This document shows positions 51,771 through 60,642 of a stretch of 64,000 bases of DNA, piece by piece. Source of the DNA: an uncultured Clostridia bacterium (GTDB lineage Bacteria; Bacillota; Clostridia; Christensenellales; Aristaeellaceae). How positions within the stretch are numbered: the first letter of the stretch is position 1; every line of letters begins with the position of its first letter. The DNA is taken from positions 1 through 64,000 of the forward strand of contig CANQEW010000008.1 of assembly GCA_947596085.1 (NCBI GenBank), read 5' to 3'. The notes under the pieces are model-generated. The model made no database searches. It saw nothing but the letters and a program-made list of their open reading frames with translations, and was not told the DNA's origin. Position numbers and translations under genes: made by a program.

Positions 51771-53027
51771 ATGAAGAAGGTTCTTGCACTGGTTCTGGCT
51801 TTCATGATGCTGCTGTGCGCCTGCGCGGTCGCGGAGACCTCCATCTCCACCACCGCCGCCGAGATTGAACTGACCGGCGATCCCGCCGCCCTGAAGGTCG
51901 GCGTGGTGCTGATCGGCGACGAGAACGAGGGCTACACCATGGCCCACATCACCGGCATCAAGGATGCCGCCGCGGCGCTGGGCCTGGGCGACGACCAGTT
52001 CATCTGGAAGTACACCATCCCCGAGGATTCCAGCTGCTACGACGCCATCATGGACTGCGTGGACGCCGGCTGCAACGTGGTGTTCACCAACAGCTACGGC
52101 CATCAGTCCTACACCCAGCAGGCCGCCGCGGAGATGGTGGGCGAGCCCGTGCAGTTCGTCGCCATGACCGGCGACACCGCCAACGCCTCCGGCCTGACCA
52201 ACTTCTCCAACGCCTTCACCAAGGTCTATGAGAGCCGCTACGTCTCCGGCGTGGTCGCCGGCATGAAGCTCGCGCAGATGGTCGAGGAGGGCAGCCTGGT
52301 CGACGCCAACTACGACGAGAACGGCAACATCAAGATCGGCTATGTGGGCGCCTATCCCTACGCCGAGGTCGTCTCCGGTTACACCGCCTTCTTCCTGGGA
52401 ATCCGCTCCATCGTTCCGAACGTGGTCATGAGCGTGCAGTACACCAACTCCTGGTTCGACATCGTCGCCGAGGGTGAGGCCGCCAACGCGCTGCTGGCCA
52501 CCGGCTGCGCCATCATCGGTCAGCACGCCGACTCCACCGGCGCTCCCGCTGCGGTCGAGGCCGCCCGCGCCAACGGCACCAACGCCTATTCCATCGGCTA
52601 CAACGTGGACATGCTGGCCGTCGCGCCGACCGCCGCGCTGACCTCCGCCACCAACACCTGGAAGGTCTACTACGAGTACGCCATGAAGACCGCCATCAAC
52701 GGCGAGCCCATCGCCCGCAACTGGTGCGGCGGCTACGAGCAGGACGCCGTGGCCATCACCCCCCTGGGTGAGAGCTGCGCCCCCGGCACCGCCGAGAAGG
52801 TTGAGGAAGTCATCGCTGGCCTGAAGGACGGCTCCATCAAGGTGTTCGACACCGCGACCTTTACCGTGGGCGGCGAGACCGTGACCAGCGCCTTCGCCAC
52901 CGACACCGACGGCGACTTCACGCCCGACGCGGATGAGGCGATCATCGACGGCGCCTACGCCGAGTCCTACTTCCAGTCGGCCCCGTCCTTCGCGCTGCGC
53001 ATTGACGGCATCACCGAACTCAATTGA
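51771..53027 (+). CDS. BMP-family substrate-binding lipoprotein
   Basis: A 418-residue lipoprotein of the BMP/Med/PnrA family, which binds purine nucleosides. The signal ends in MMLLCAC, a lipobox with cysteine 20 or nearby. Motifs include GVVLIGDENEGYTMAHITGI, VFTNSYGHQSY, YVSGVVAGMKLAQ and IGYVGAYPYAEVVSGYTAF. Codon use is strongly biased to C-ending codons, as in highly expressed genes. The ATPase and two permease genes follow. Confidence 0.92.
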   Translation: MKKVLALVLAFMMLLCACAVAETSISTTAAEIELTGDPAALKVGVVLIGDENEGYTMAHITGIKDAAAALGLGDDQFIWKYTIPEDSSCYDAIMDCVDAGCNVVFTNSYGHQSYTQQAAAEMVGEPVQFVAMTGDTANASGLTNFSNAFTKVYESRYVSGVVAGMKLAQMVEEGSLVDANYDENGNIKIGYVGAYPYAEVVSGYTAFFLGIRSIVPNVVMSVQYTNSWFDIVAEGEAANALLATGCAIIGQHADSTGAPAAVEAARANGTNAYSIGYNVDMLAVAPTAALTSATNTWKVYYEYAMKTAINGEPIARNWCGGYEQDAVAITPLGESCAPGTAEKVEEVIAGLKDGSIKVFDTATFTVGGETVTSAFATDTDGDFTPDADEAIIDGAYAESYFQSAPSFALRIDGITELN

Positions 53028-53045
53028 TACGCGCGCACGCGCGGC

Positions 53046-53073
53046 AAAGGGAAGCTCCCTCGAGCTTCCCTTT
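53046..53073 (+). other. Strong intercistronic hairpin after the BMP gene
   Basis: A perfect 12-bp stem (AAAGGGAAGCTC with GAGCTTCCCTTT) with a 4-base loop lies 19 bases after the stop. Such hairpins commonly protect the binding-protein mRNA or attenuate read-through, giving more binding protein than membrane components. The trailing TTT is too short for a strong terminator. Confidence 0.7.
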
Positions 53074-53115
53074 GCGCGTCAAAGAACAAACGAACGAAAA
53101 GCGGGTGAAGCGAAC

Positions 53116-54657
53116 TTGGATACGAATGTGGCGATCCGCCTGGAGAACATCACCAAGACATTCGGCACGGTACACGCAAACCACAACATCAGCATGGAGA
53201 TTCGCCGGGGCGAGATTCTCTCGCTGCTGGGCGAAAACGGCTCCGGCAAGACGACGCTGATGAACATGCTCTCGGGCATTTACTACCCGGACGCGGGCCA
53301 GATCTATGTGGATGGCCGGGAGGTGTCCATCCGCTCGCCCAAGGACGCCTTTGACCTTGGCATCGGCATGATCCACCAGCACTTCAAGCTCGTGGACGTG
53401 TTCACCGCGGCGGAGAACGTGATCCTGGGCCTGCCGGAGCGGGGCCGCGTCAACCGCAGGACAGTGGCGAAGAAGGTGCGCGAAATCTGCGAGCGCTACG
53501 GCTTCGAGGTCGATCCGAACCAGAAGGTCTACGACATGTCCGTCTCGCAGAAGCAGACGCTGGAGATCGTCAAGGTGCTCTACCGCGGCGCGAACGTGCT
53601 GATTCTGGACGAGCCCACCGCCGTGCTCACGCCCCAGGAGGCGGACAAGCTGTTCGCTGTGATGCGCCGCATGCGCGCGGACGGCAAGGCGGTCGTCATC
53701 ATCACCCACAAGCTGCACGAGGTGCTCTCCGTGTCCGACCGAGTGGCGATTCTGCGCAAGGGGGAGTACGTGGGCGACGTGCCCACCCGGGAGGCCACGG
53801 AGCTATCGCTGACCGAGATGATGGTCGGCCAGAAGGTGTCGCTGAACATCGACCGGCCGGAGCCCGTGAATCCCAGGCGGCGGCTGTCGGTGGAGCATTT
53901 GAGCATCGTCAACGCCGAGGGCGTGAAGGTGCTCGACGACGTGAGCTTCGAATGCAACAGCGGCGAGATACTTGGCATCGCGGGCATCTCCGGCTGCGGC
54001 CAGAGGGAGCTTCTCGAGGCCATCGCCGGCCTGCAGCGGGAGGAGCCGGGCAGCAGCATCAAGTATTACCCGCCAGCAGGCGGCGAGGAGGAGCTCACGC
54101 TCTGCACGCCGCGCCAGATCCGGGACCACGGCATCGCGCTCTCCTTCGTGCCGGAGGACCGGCTGGGCATGGGCCTGGTCGGCGGCTTCGGCATGAGTGA
54201 CAACATGATGCTCAAGGATTACAACAATGGCCACTCCTTCTTCACCGACCGCACCAGGCCCCGCGAGCTGGCGGCGCGCATCAAGGAGGATCTGGCCGTG
54301 CAGACGCCCGACCTGATCACGCCGGTGCGCAAGCTGTCGGGTGGCAACGTGCAGAAGGTGCTGGTGGGCCGCGAGATCGCCGCCGCGCCGTCGGTACTGA
54401 TGACGGCCTACGCCGTGCGCGGGCTGGACATCAATACCTCCTACACCATCTACCGCCTGCTCAACGAGCAGAAGAAGAAGGGCGTGGCGGTGATCTTCGT
54501 GGGCGAGGATCTGGACGTGCTGCTGGAGCTGTGCGACCGGATACTCGTGCTCTGCGCGGGACGGGTGAACGGCGTGCTCGACGGCCGCAGCGCGAAGAAG
54601 GAGGAGGTCGGCCTGCTGATGACCAATCTCAACAAGAAGGGAGAGGGCGCCGCGTGA
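53116..54657 (+). CDS. BMP/nucleoside ABC importer ATPase (two nucleotide-binding domains)
   Basis: A 513-residue double ATPase of the sugar/nucleoside (CUT2-like) class. Domain 1 is canonical: GENGSGKTT, signature-type MSVSQKQTLEIVKVLYRG, LILDEPTAVL. Domain 2 is degenerate, with GISGCGQREL instead of Walker A and LMTAYAVRGLD instead of a Walker B glutamate, as usual for this class. The TTG at 53116 is the most plausible start; no ATG lies near the N-terminus. Confidence 0.9.
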   Translation: MDTNVAIRLENITKTFGTVHANHNISMEIRRGEILSLLGENGSGKTTLMNMLSGIYYPDAGQIYVDGREVSIRSPKDAFDLGIGMIHQHFKLVDVFTAAENVILGLPERGRVNRRTVAKKVREICERYGFEVDPNQKVYDMSVSQKQTLEIVKVLYRGANVLILDEPTAVLTPQEADKLFAVMRRMRADGKAVVIITHKLHEVLSVSDRVAILRKGEYVGDVPTREATELSLTEMMVGQKVSLNIDRPEPVNPRRRLSVEHLSIVNAEGVKVLDDVSFECNSGEILGIAGISGCGQRELLEAIAGLQREEPGSSIKYYPPAGGEEELTLCTPRQIRDHGIALSFVPEDRLGMGLVGGFGMSDNMMLKDYNNGHSFFTDRTRPRELAARIKEDLAVQTPDLITPVRKLSGGNVQKVLVGREIAAAPSVLMTAYAVRGLDINTSYTIYRLLNEQKKKGVAVIFVGEDLDVLLELCDRILVLCAGRVNGVLDGRSAKKEEVGLLMTNLNKKGEGAA

Positions 54658-55751
54658 GCGAAAATAAGCGCGTTAAGGAGCCGTTCGTGCGCATCGCCCG
54701 AAGGAGCTCGATCTATTGGCTGAAGGCGTGGGGCATCCGGGCGGCGGCCATCGTCGCCGCGCTGGTGGTGGACGCGCTGCTGATCTACTTCATCACGAAG
54801 CTCAATCCCCTGAGCGTGTACGGCACGATGTTCCAGGGCGCGTTCGGCACGAACCGCCGCATCTGGATGACGCTGCGCGAGATGATGATGCTCCTCTGCA
54901 TCGCGGTGGGCCTGGCCCCGGCGTTTAAGATGCGCTTCTGGAACGTGGGCGCGGAGGGGCAGGTGCTGGTGGGCGGCATCGCCACGGCGGCCTGCATGAT
55001 CTACCTGAAGAACCTGCCCACGCCGGTGCTGCTGATCGTGATGTTCGTCGCCAGCCTGCTGGCGGGCGCGATCTGGGGGCTGATTCCCGCGATCTTCAAG
55101 GCCAAGTGGGATACCAACGAGACGCTGTTCACGCTGATGATGAACTACGTGGCGATCCAGCTCACCTCTTTCATGGTGGCGCAGTGGGAGAACCCCTACG
55201 GTTCAAACAGCGTGGGCGTCATCAACCAGAATACCCAGGCGGGCTGGTTCCCGCGCATCTTCGGCCAGCAGTACCTGCTGAACGTGATTCTGGTGCTCGC
55301 GCTGACGTTCGCGATGTACGCCTACCTGCGCTTCAGCAAGCAGGGCTATGAGATCGCCGTGGTGGGCGAGAGCCGGAACACCGCTCGCTACGCCGGCATC
55401 GACGTGCGCCGCGTGGTGATTCGCACGATGCTGATCTCCGGCGCGATCTGCGGCGTCGCGGGTATGGTGGGCGTCGCGGGCGCGGACCACACCATCTCCG
55501 TCAACACCGCCGGCGGCCGCGGCTTCACGGCCATCATTGTGGCGTGGATGGCGAAGTTCAACACGATTACGATGATGCTGATCACGGCGCTGCTGGTGTT
55601 CCTGGACCGCGGCGCGGTGGAGATCGCCTCCATGTACAACCTGAACGAGTACGCCTCGGAGATGATCATGGGCGTGATTCTGTTCTTCCTGCTGGGCTGC
55701 GAGTTCTTCATCAACTATCGCTTGATCTTCAGGCACGGGGAGGGCAAATAG
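54654..55751 (+). CDS. BMP/nucleoside ABC importer permease 1
   Basis: A 365-residue permease of the BPD_transp_2 family with 8-10 hydrophobic helices, and the motifs FWNVGAEGQVLVGGI, NETLFTLMMNYVAIQL and GESRNTARYAGI. The GTG start overlaps the ATPase stop by 4 bases and follows GGGAGAGG. Confidence 0.92.
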   Translation: MSENKRVKEPFVRIARRSSIYWLKAWGIRAAAIVAALVVDALLIYFITKLNPLSVYGTMFQGAFGTNRRIWMTLREMMMLLCIAVGLAPAFKMRFWNVGAEGQVLVGGIATAACMIYLKNLPTPVLLIVMFVASLLAGAIWGLIPAIFKAKWDTNETLFTLMMNYVAIQLTSFMVAQWENPYGSNSVGVINQNTQAGWFPRIFGQQYLLNVILVLALTFAMYAYLRFSKQGYEIAVVGESRNTARYAGIDVRRVVIRTMLISGAICGVAGMVGVAGADHTISVNTAGGRGFTAIIVAWMAKFNTITMMLITALLVFLDRGAVEIASMYNLNEYASEMIMGVILFFLLGCEFFINYRLIFRHGEGK

Positions 55752-56735
55752 ATGGATTCGTTTATTTCTCTCATTCAGGCCGCCGTGGTGTTCGGCACGG
55801 TCATCATGTTCGGCGCGGTGGGCGAGACGCTGACCGAGAAGTCCGGCAACCTGAACCTGGGCGTGCCCGGCATCATGTACCTGGGCGGCATCGCCAGCCT
55901 CACCGGCGCGTTCTTCTACGAGAGCGCCGTCGCGAGCCCGAACGCGATTTTGTGCGTGCTGATCGCACTGGTCTGCGGCGTCGGCGCATCGATGCTGGGC
56001 GGGCTGATCTACAGCTTTCTGACGATCACGCTGCGCGCCAATCAGAACGTGTCCGGCCTGGCGCTTTCGATCTTCGGCAGCGGCGTGGCGAACTTCTTCG
56101 GTGGGTCGCTCAACAAGCTGGCGGGCGGCGTGGGCCAGATCTCCGTCGCGAGCACCAGCGCGGCCTTCCGCGCGCAGATTCCGCTGCTGTCGGGGCTGGG
56201 CGTGCCGGGGCGCATCTTCTTCTCCTACGGCTTCATGATGTATCTGGCGATCGTGATCGCGATTCTGATGCAGTGCTTCTTCAGCTACAGCCGCGCGGGG
56301 CTCAACCTGCGCTCGGTGGGCGAAAACCCCGCCACCGCGGACGCCGCGGGCATCAACGTGGGCCGCAACAAGTATCTGGCGACCTGCATCGGCGCGGGCA
56401 TCTCGGGCCTGGGCGGCATCTTCTACGTGATGGACTACACGAAGGGCACCTGGGCGAACGACGGCACCATCGAGAAGCTGGGCTGGCTGGCGGTCGCGCT
56501 GGTCATCTTCACCCGCTGGAAGCCGAAGAATGCCGTCTGGGGCGCATACCTGTTCGGCATGATGTACTGGCTCTACTTCTACATCAGCGGCCTGACCCGT
56601 TCCACGCAGGAGCTGTTCAAGATGCTGCCCTACGTGGTGACGATCGTCGTGCTGGTGCTGGTGAGCCTGCGCAAGAAGCGCGAGGATCAGCCCCCGGAGC
56701 ACCTGGGACTGGCGTACTTCCGGGAGGACAGGTAA
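55752..56735 (+). CDS. BMP/nucleoside ABC importer permease 2
   Basis: A 327-residue partner permease with EKSGNLNLGVPGIMYLGG, NQNVSGLALSIFGSGVANF and GENPATADAAGINVGRNKYLA, characteristic of the second subunit. It begins at the base after the permease 1 stop codon. The operon encodes binding protein, ATPase and both permeases, and so is complete. Confidence 0.93.
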   Translation: MDSFISLIQAAVVFGTVIMFGAVGETLTEKSGNLNLGVPGIMYLGGIASLTGAFFYESAVASPNAILCVLIALVCGVGASMLGGLIYSFLTITLRANQNVSGLALSIFGSGVANFFGGSLNKLAGGVGQISVASTSAAFRAQIPLLSGLGVPGRIFFSYGFMMYLAIVIAILMQCFFSYSRAGLNLRSVGENPATADAAGINVGRNKYLATCIGAGISGLGGIFYVMDYTKGTWANDGTIEKLGWLAVALVIFTRWKPKNAVWGAYLFGMMYWLYFYISGLTRSTQELFKMLPYVVTIVVLVLVSLRKKREDQPPEHLGLAYFREDR

Positions 56736-56769
56736 ACATCCAACGAAAGCTCCTCGTCGGGCGAAGTAG

Positions 56770-56866
56770 TCAAGTAAAAGTAGACACAAAAGAACCACCA
56801 AGTGATTGGAAGCCCTGTTCGGATTTACACTGAACAGGGCCTTTACCTCTTAGGTGGCTTTCTTTT
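56770..56866. repeat. Imperfect inverted repeat with inner hairpin between convergent operons
   Basis: AAAGTAGACACAAAAGAA followed by CCACC (from 56777) pairs imperfectly with GGTGGCTTTCTTTTTGTC (from 56853). In the centre GCCCTGTTC (56812-56820) pairs with GAACAGGGC (56832-56840). It could act as a bidirectional terminator or be a miniature transposable-element relic; the outer repeat resembles an IS end but I cannot name one. Confidence 0.5.
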
Positions 56867-56907
56867 TGTCTATTTTGGGTACTTCACGAAGTAGGTGGCT
56901 GTGATTG

Positions 56908-58056
56908 TCAAATTTGATCCAGGTTTTGCAACAGGTAGTCCGTGAATTCCCGGCAGGTGGCGCCGCTTCGGTCGCCCGTGACGACGACCGCCCGCTCCGT
57001 CTCGCAGCAGATTTCCAGCGCCTTCGCGAGCCGCTCCGCCGGCTTCGCCATCGCGATGTGCCGAAGCAGCAGCTCCGTCGCGCGCAAGATGCTCGCGGGA
57101 TTGGCATAGTCGCCCAGCCCCTCCTCGATCATGCGGGGCGCGGAGCCGTGAATGGCCTCGAACATGGCGTAGCGGTCGCCGATGTTGGCGCTGCCGGCCG
57201 TGCCCACGCCGCCCTGGATCTGCGCGGCCTCGTCGGTGATGATGTCGCCGTAGAGGTTGGGCAGCACGAACACCTGGAACTGGTTCCGTATGGCGGGATT
57301 CACCAGATTCGCCGCCATGATGTCGATGTACCAGTCGTCCGCCTCGATGCCGGGATAGTCCGCCGCGACCTCGTGGCAGATGGCGCTGAAGTTTCCGTCC
57401 GTCTTCTTCATGATGTTGGCCTTGGTCACGATGGAGACGCGCGTCTTGCCGTTATTTTTGGCATACTCGAAGGCGGCGCGGGCGATGCGGCGCGTGCCCG
57501 GCTGCGTCGTCACCTTGAAGTCCATGGCCAGTCGCCCCGGCACCTCGACGCCCCGGCTGCCCAGCACATACTCGCCCTCGGTGTTCTCGCGATAGAACAC
57601 CCAGTCGATGCCCGCTTCGGGCACGCGGACGGGGCGCACGTTGGCGTAGAGATCCAACTCCCGGCGCAGTGTGACGTTCGCGCTCTCCATCGTGCCGCCC
57701 TTGGGGGTGGTCGTCGGCCCCTTGAGCAGCACGTCGCAGCCCTTGATGGCCGCGAGCACGTCATCCGGTACGGATTTGCCCAGCGCCAGCCGGTTTTCCA
57801 GCGTGAGCCCGTCGATCTGCTTCAATGTCACGCGGCCCAACGCGAGCTCGTCCTTCAACAGCGACTCGAGCACCCGGCGCGCCTGCGCCACGATGGCCGG
57901 ACCGATGCCGTCGCCGCCGATCACGCCGATCGTGATTCGATCCATGCCGGCGAAGTCCTTGGCTGCCTCGGCGCGCTCCATGCGCTGAACGCGCGCGAGT
58001 TGCTCCTCTAGGAGCGCCCGGAACTGGTCCACGGCGCGCTCGATGGATTCCTGCAT
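56908..58056 (-). CDS. Isocitrate dehydrogenase (NAD-type, isocitrate/isopropylmalate family)
   Basis: A 382-residue beta-decarboxylating dehydrogenase that would convert isocitrate to 2-oxoglutarate. Motifs are GVIGGDGIGPAIV, GPTTTPKGG (phosphate/substrate loop with serine in MESANVTLRR), YRENTEGEYVLG, the lysine in VTKANIMKKTDG and the metal aspartates in NLYGDIITDEAAQ. Isopropylmalate dehydrogenase is the main alternative, but the adjacent aconitase and citrate synthase favour isocitrate. A 40-residue N-terminal helical extension is unusual. It is last in the operon. Confidence 0.85.
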   Translation of the reverse strand: MQESIERAVDQFRALLEEQLARVQRMERAEAAKDFAGMDRITIGVIGGDGIGPAIVAQARRVLESLLKDELALGRVTLKQIDGLTLENRLALGKSVPDDVLAAIKGCDVLLKGPTTTPKGGTMESANVTLRRELDLYANVRPVRVPEAGIDWVFYRENTEGEYVLGSRGVEVPGRLAMDFKVTTQPGTRRIARAAFEYAKNNGKTRVSIVTKANIMKKTDGNFSAICHEVAADYPGIEADDWYIDIMAANLVNPAIRNQFQVFVLPNLYGDIITDEAAQIQGGVGTAGSANIGDRYAMFEAIHGSAPRMIEEGLGDYANPASILRATELLLRHIAMAKPAERLAKALEICCETERAVVVTGDRSGATCREFTDYLLQNLDQI

Positions 58057-58057
58057 G

Positions 58058-59989
58058 TCATTTTCCTCCGTCTCTGGTGTAGTTCAGCAGGCCGCCCGCC
58101 CGAAGGATGGCCGCCTGACGGGCGGTGAAGCTGCCCGTCAGCGCGATCTTCGCGCCGGTGGTCTCGTCGAGCAGCGCGAACTCGCCGCTGACGAGGCCGT
58201 CAAACGCGCCCTCGATGCGCAGCGCGTCGCCCTGGTTCAGCCGGTCGTAGTCCTCGGGATTCCGGAAGGTGAGCGGCAGAATGCCGGCATTGATGAGGTT
58301 GGCGATGTGGATGCGCGCGAAGCTCTTTGCCACGACCGCGCGCACGCCCAGGTACAGCGGCACCAGCGCCGCGTGCTCGCGCGACGAACCCTGGCCGTAG
58401 TTCGATCCGCCCACGACGATGCTCGCCCCCGCCGCCTTCGCGCGCTCGGCGAAGCTCTCATCGCATACGGCGAAGCAGAACTTCGAGAGGTAGGGGATGT
58501 TGGAGCGGTAGGGCAGGATCTTCGCACCCGCGGGCATGATGTGGTCGGTGGTGATGTTGTCGCCCACCTTGAGCGTGAGCTCCGCTGCGATGACGTCCGT
58601 GAGCGGGCGGCTCTCCGGGAACTTGCCGATGTTCGGCCCGCGCACGACTTCGACGGACGCGGCCTCCTCGGGGGAGGCGGGGGCGAGCACCGCGCTGTCA
58701 TCCACCTTGTAGCGCTCGGGCAGCGAAATCTCGAGCATCTGACCCAGATCGCGGGGATCGGTCACGACGCCGCGCAGCGCGGCGGCCACGGCGGTCTCGG
58801 GGGAGACCAGATAGACGCTGGCGTCCTTGGTGCCGCTGCGGCCGACGAAGTTGCGGTTGAAGGTGCGCAGGGACACGCCCGCCGAGTTCGGCGAGAAGCC
58901 CATGCCGATGCACGGCCCGCAGGCGCACTCCAGCAGCCGCGCGCCGCTGGCGAGGATGTCGTTGAGCGCGCCGCGCTCCGTCAGCATGGACAGCACCTGC
59001 TTCGAGCCGGGGGAGATGGACAGGCTCACGCCGGGATCGACCGTCCTGCCCTTCAACAGCGCCGCCACCTTCAGCATGTCCATCAGCGACGAGTTGGTGC
59101 AGGAGCCGATGCAGACCTGATCGACCTTCGTGCCCGCGATGCTCGCGACCGTCACCACGTTGTCCGGGCTGTGGGGGCAGGCGATGAGGGGCACCAGGGC
59201 GCTCAGGTCGATGTCGATGATTCGGTCGTAGGCCGCGTCGGGATCGCTGGCGAGGGGGACGTAATCGCCCTCCCGTCCCTGCGCCGCCAGGAACGCCCGC
59301 GTCACCTCGTCCGAGGGGAAGATGGACGTGGTCGCGCCCAGCTCGGTGCCCATGTTGGTGATGGTGGCGCGCTCGGGCACGGAGAGCGTGGCGACGCCCT
59401 CGCCGCCCCACTCGATGATCGCGCCGACGCCGCCCTTGACGGAGAGGATGCGCAGAATCTCGAGGCTCACGTCCTTCGCCGTGACGAAGGGGGACAGCTT
59501 GCCGGTGAGGTTCACCTTGAACATCTTCGGCATGGTGATATAGTACGCGCCGCCGCCCATGGCGACCGCCACGTCCAGGCCGCCCGCGCCGAAGGCCAGC
59601 ATTCCCAGGCCGCCGGCGGTGGGCGTGTGGCTGTCGGAGCCGATCAGCGTCTTTCCGGGGACTCCGAAGCGCTCCAGCTGCACCTGGTGGCAGATGCCGT
59701 TGCCAGGCCGGGAGAACCACACGCCGTGCTTCCTGGCCACGGACTGTATGTAGCGATGGTCGTCCGGATTCTCAAAGCCGCACTGCAGCGTGTTGTGGTC
59801 GATGTAGGCCACGCTGCGCTCGGTGCGCACGCGCTCCACACCCATGGCCTCGAATTCCAGATAGGCCATGGTTCCGGTGGCGTCCTGGGTCAGCGTCTGG
59901 TCGATGCGCAGCGCGACCTCGCTGCCGGGGGTCATGTCGCCGCCGGCGAGATGCGACCGGATGATTTTCTGTGCGATCGTAAGTCCCAT
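58058..59989 (-). CDS. Aconitate hydratase
   Basis: A 643-residue 4Fe-4S aconitase that isomerises citrate to isocitrate. The three cluster cysteines lie in IGSCTNSS and CACGPCIGMG. Substrate motifs include DHNTLQCGFEN, GSDSHTPTAGG and, in the swivel domain, GSNYGQGSSREHAALVP. It is shorter than AcnA (about 890) and close to the mitochondrial/homoaconitase-like length. It ends one base before the dehydrogenase start and begins 2 bases after gntR. Confidence 0.92.
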   Translation of the reverse strand: MGLTIAQKIIRSHLAGGDMTPGSEVALRIDQTLTQDATGTMAYLEFEAMGVERVRTERSVAYIDHNTLQCGFENPDDHRYIQSVARKHGVWFSRPGNGICHQVQLERFGVPGKTLIGSDSHTPTAGGLGMLAFGAGGLDVAVAMGGGAYYITMPKMFKVNLTGKLSPFVTAKDVSLEILRILSVKGGVGAIIEWGGEGVATLSVPERATITNMGTELGATTSIFPSDEVTRAFLAAQGREGDYVPLASDPDAAYDRIIDIDLSALVPLIACPHSPDNVVTVASIAGTKVDQVCIGSCTNSSLMDMLKVAALLKGRTVDPGVSLSISPGSKQVLSMLTERGALNDILASGARLLECACGPCIGMGFSPNSAGVSLRTFNRNFVGRSGTKDASVYLVSPETAVAAALRGVVTDPRDLGQMLEISLPERYKVDDSAVLAPASPEEAASVEVVRGPNIGKFPESRPLTDVIAAELTLKVGDNITTDHIMPAGAKILPYRSNIPYLSKFCFAVCDESFAERAKAAGASIVVGGSNYGQGSSREHAALVPLYLGVRAVVAKSFARIHIANLINAGILPLTFRNPEDYDRLNQGDALRIEGAFDGLVSGEFALLDETTGAKIALTGSFTARQAAILRAGGLLNYTRDGGK

Positions 59990-59991
59990 GC

Positions 59992-60642
59992 TCAGCTCTC
60001 CTTGTCGATGATGACGCTCATGGCGTTCTGGATGTGGGTGTTCATCAGGGCCTCGGCCCGGTCCGCGTCGCGGGCGGCGATGGCGTCGTAGATGGCCTCG
60101 TGCTCCGCCACGGAGTGCTCCGCGCGGCCCAGCCGGTCGATGGACAGCTTGCGAAACTTCCGCAGCTTGCGGTGCAGCGGGGCCAGGGTGTCGCGGAACA
60201 TCATGCTGCCGCAGTTGCGGTAGATGGTGTCGTGGAAGTGGCTGTCCACCGCGCGCAGGTTTTCCTTGTCGTTCTTTGCCAGGAAGCGCTTCTGATCCTC
60301 CACGGCCTCCTTCAGTTCCCGCAGGTTGTCCTCGGTCATGTTCTCAATGAAGCCGCGCACGGCCAGGCTCTCGATGCGCAACCGGATGGCGCACATGTCC
60401 TCGAAGTCCTTGCGCGTGAGGCCCAGCGCCACGACGCCGCCCTCGGCATCCTCGACCAGGTGCTCCTCCTTGAGCCGGCGCAGGGTCTCCCGCACCATCG
60501 CGGGTGTGACGGACAGCTCCGCGGCCAGCGCCTGCTCGGTCAGCACCTCACCCCACTGGTATTTGCCCATGAGGATGTCCGCCTCCAGGCGCTCGAACAC
60601 CTGATCCGCCAGCGTGGGCGTCTTGTATTCCCGGTTGTTCAT
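59992..60642 (-). CDS. GntR-family (FCD/FadR class) transcriptional regulator
   Basis: A 216-residue regulator: winged helix (LADQVFERLEADILMGKYQWGEVLTE, LSVTPAMVRETLRRLKEEHLV) and a helical FCD ligand domain with likely metal/ligand residues in HFHDTIYRNCG and EHEAIYDAI. It lies inside the citrate operon, overlapping the citrate synthase gene by 4 bases, so it probably senses a TCA-cycle acid or 2-oxoglutarate and controls this operon. AT-rich inverted half-sites near 62091-62130 could be its operator. Confidence 0.9.
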   Translation of the reverse strand: MNNREYKTPTLADQVFERLEADILMGKYQWGEVLTEQALAAELSVTPAMVRETLRRLKEEHLVEDAEGGVVALGLTRKDFEDMCAIRLRIESLAVRGFIENMTEDNLRELKEAVEDQKRFLAKNDKENLRAVDSHFHDTIYRNCGSMMFRDTLAPLHRKLRKFRKLSIDRLGRAEHSVAEHEAIYDAIAARDADRAEALMNTHIQNAMSVIIDKES

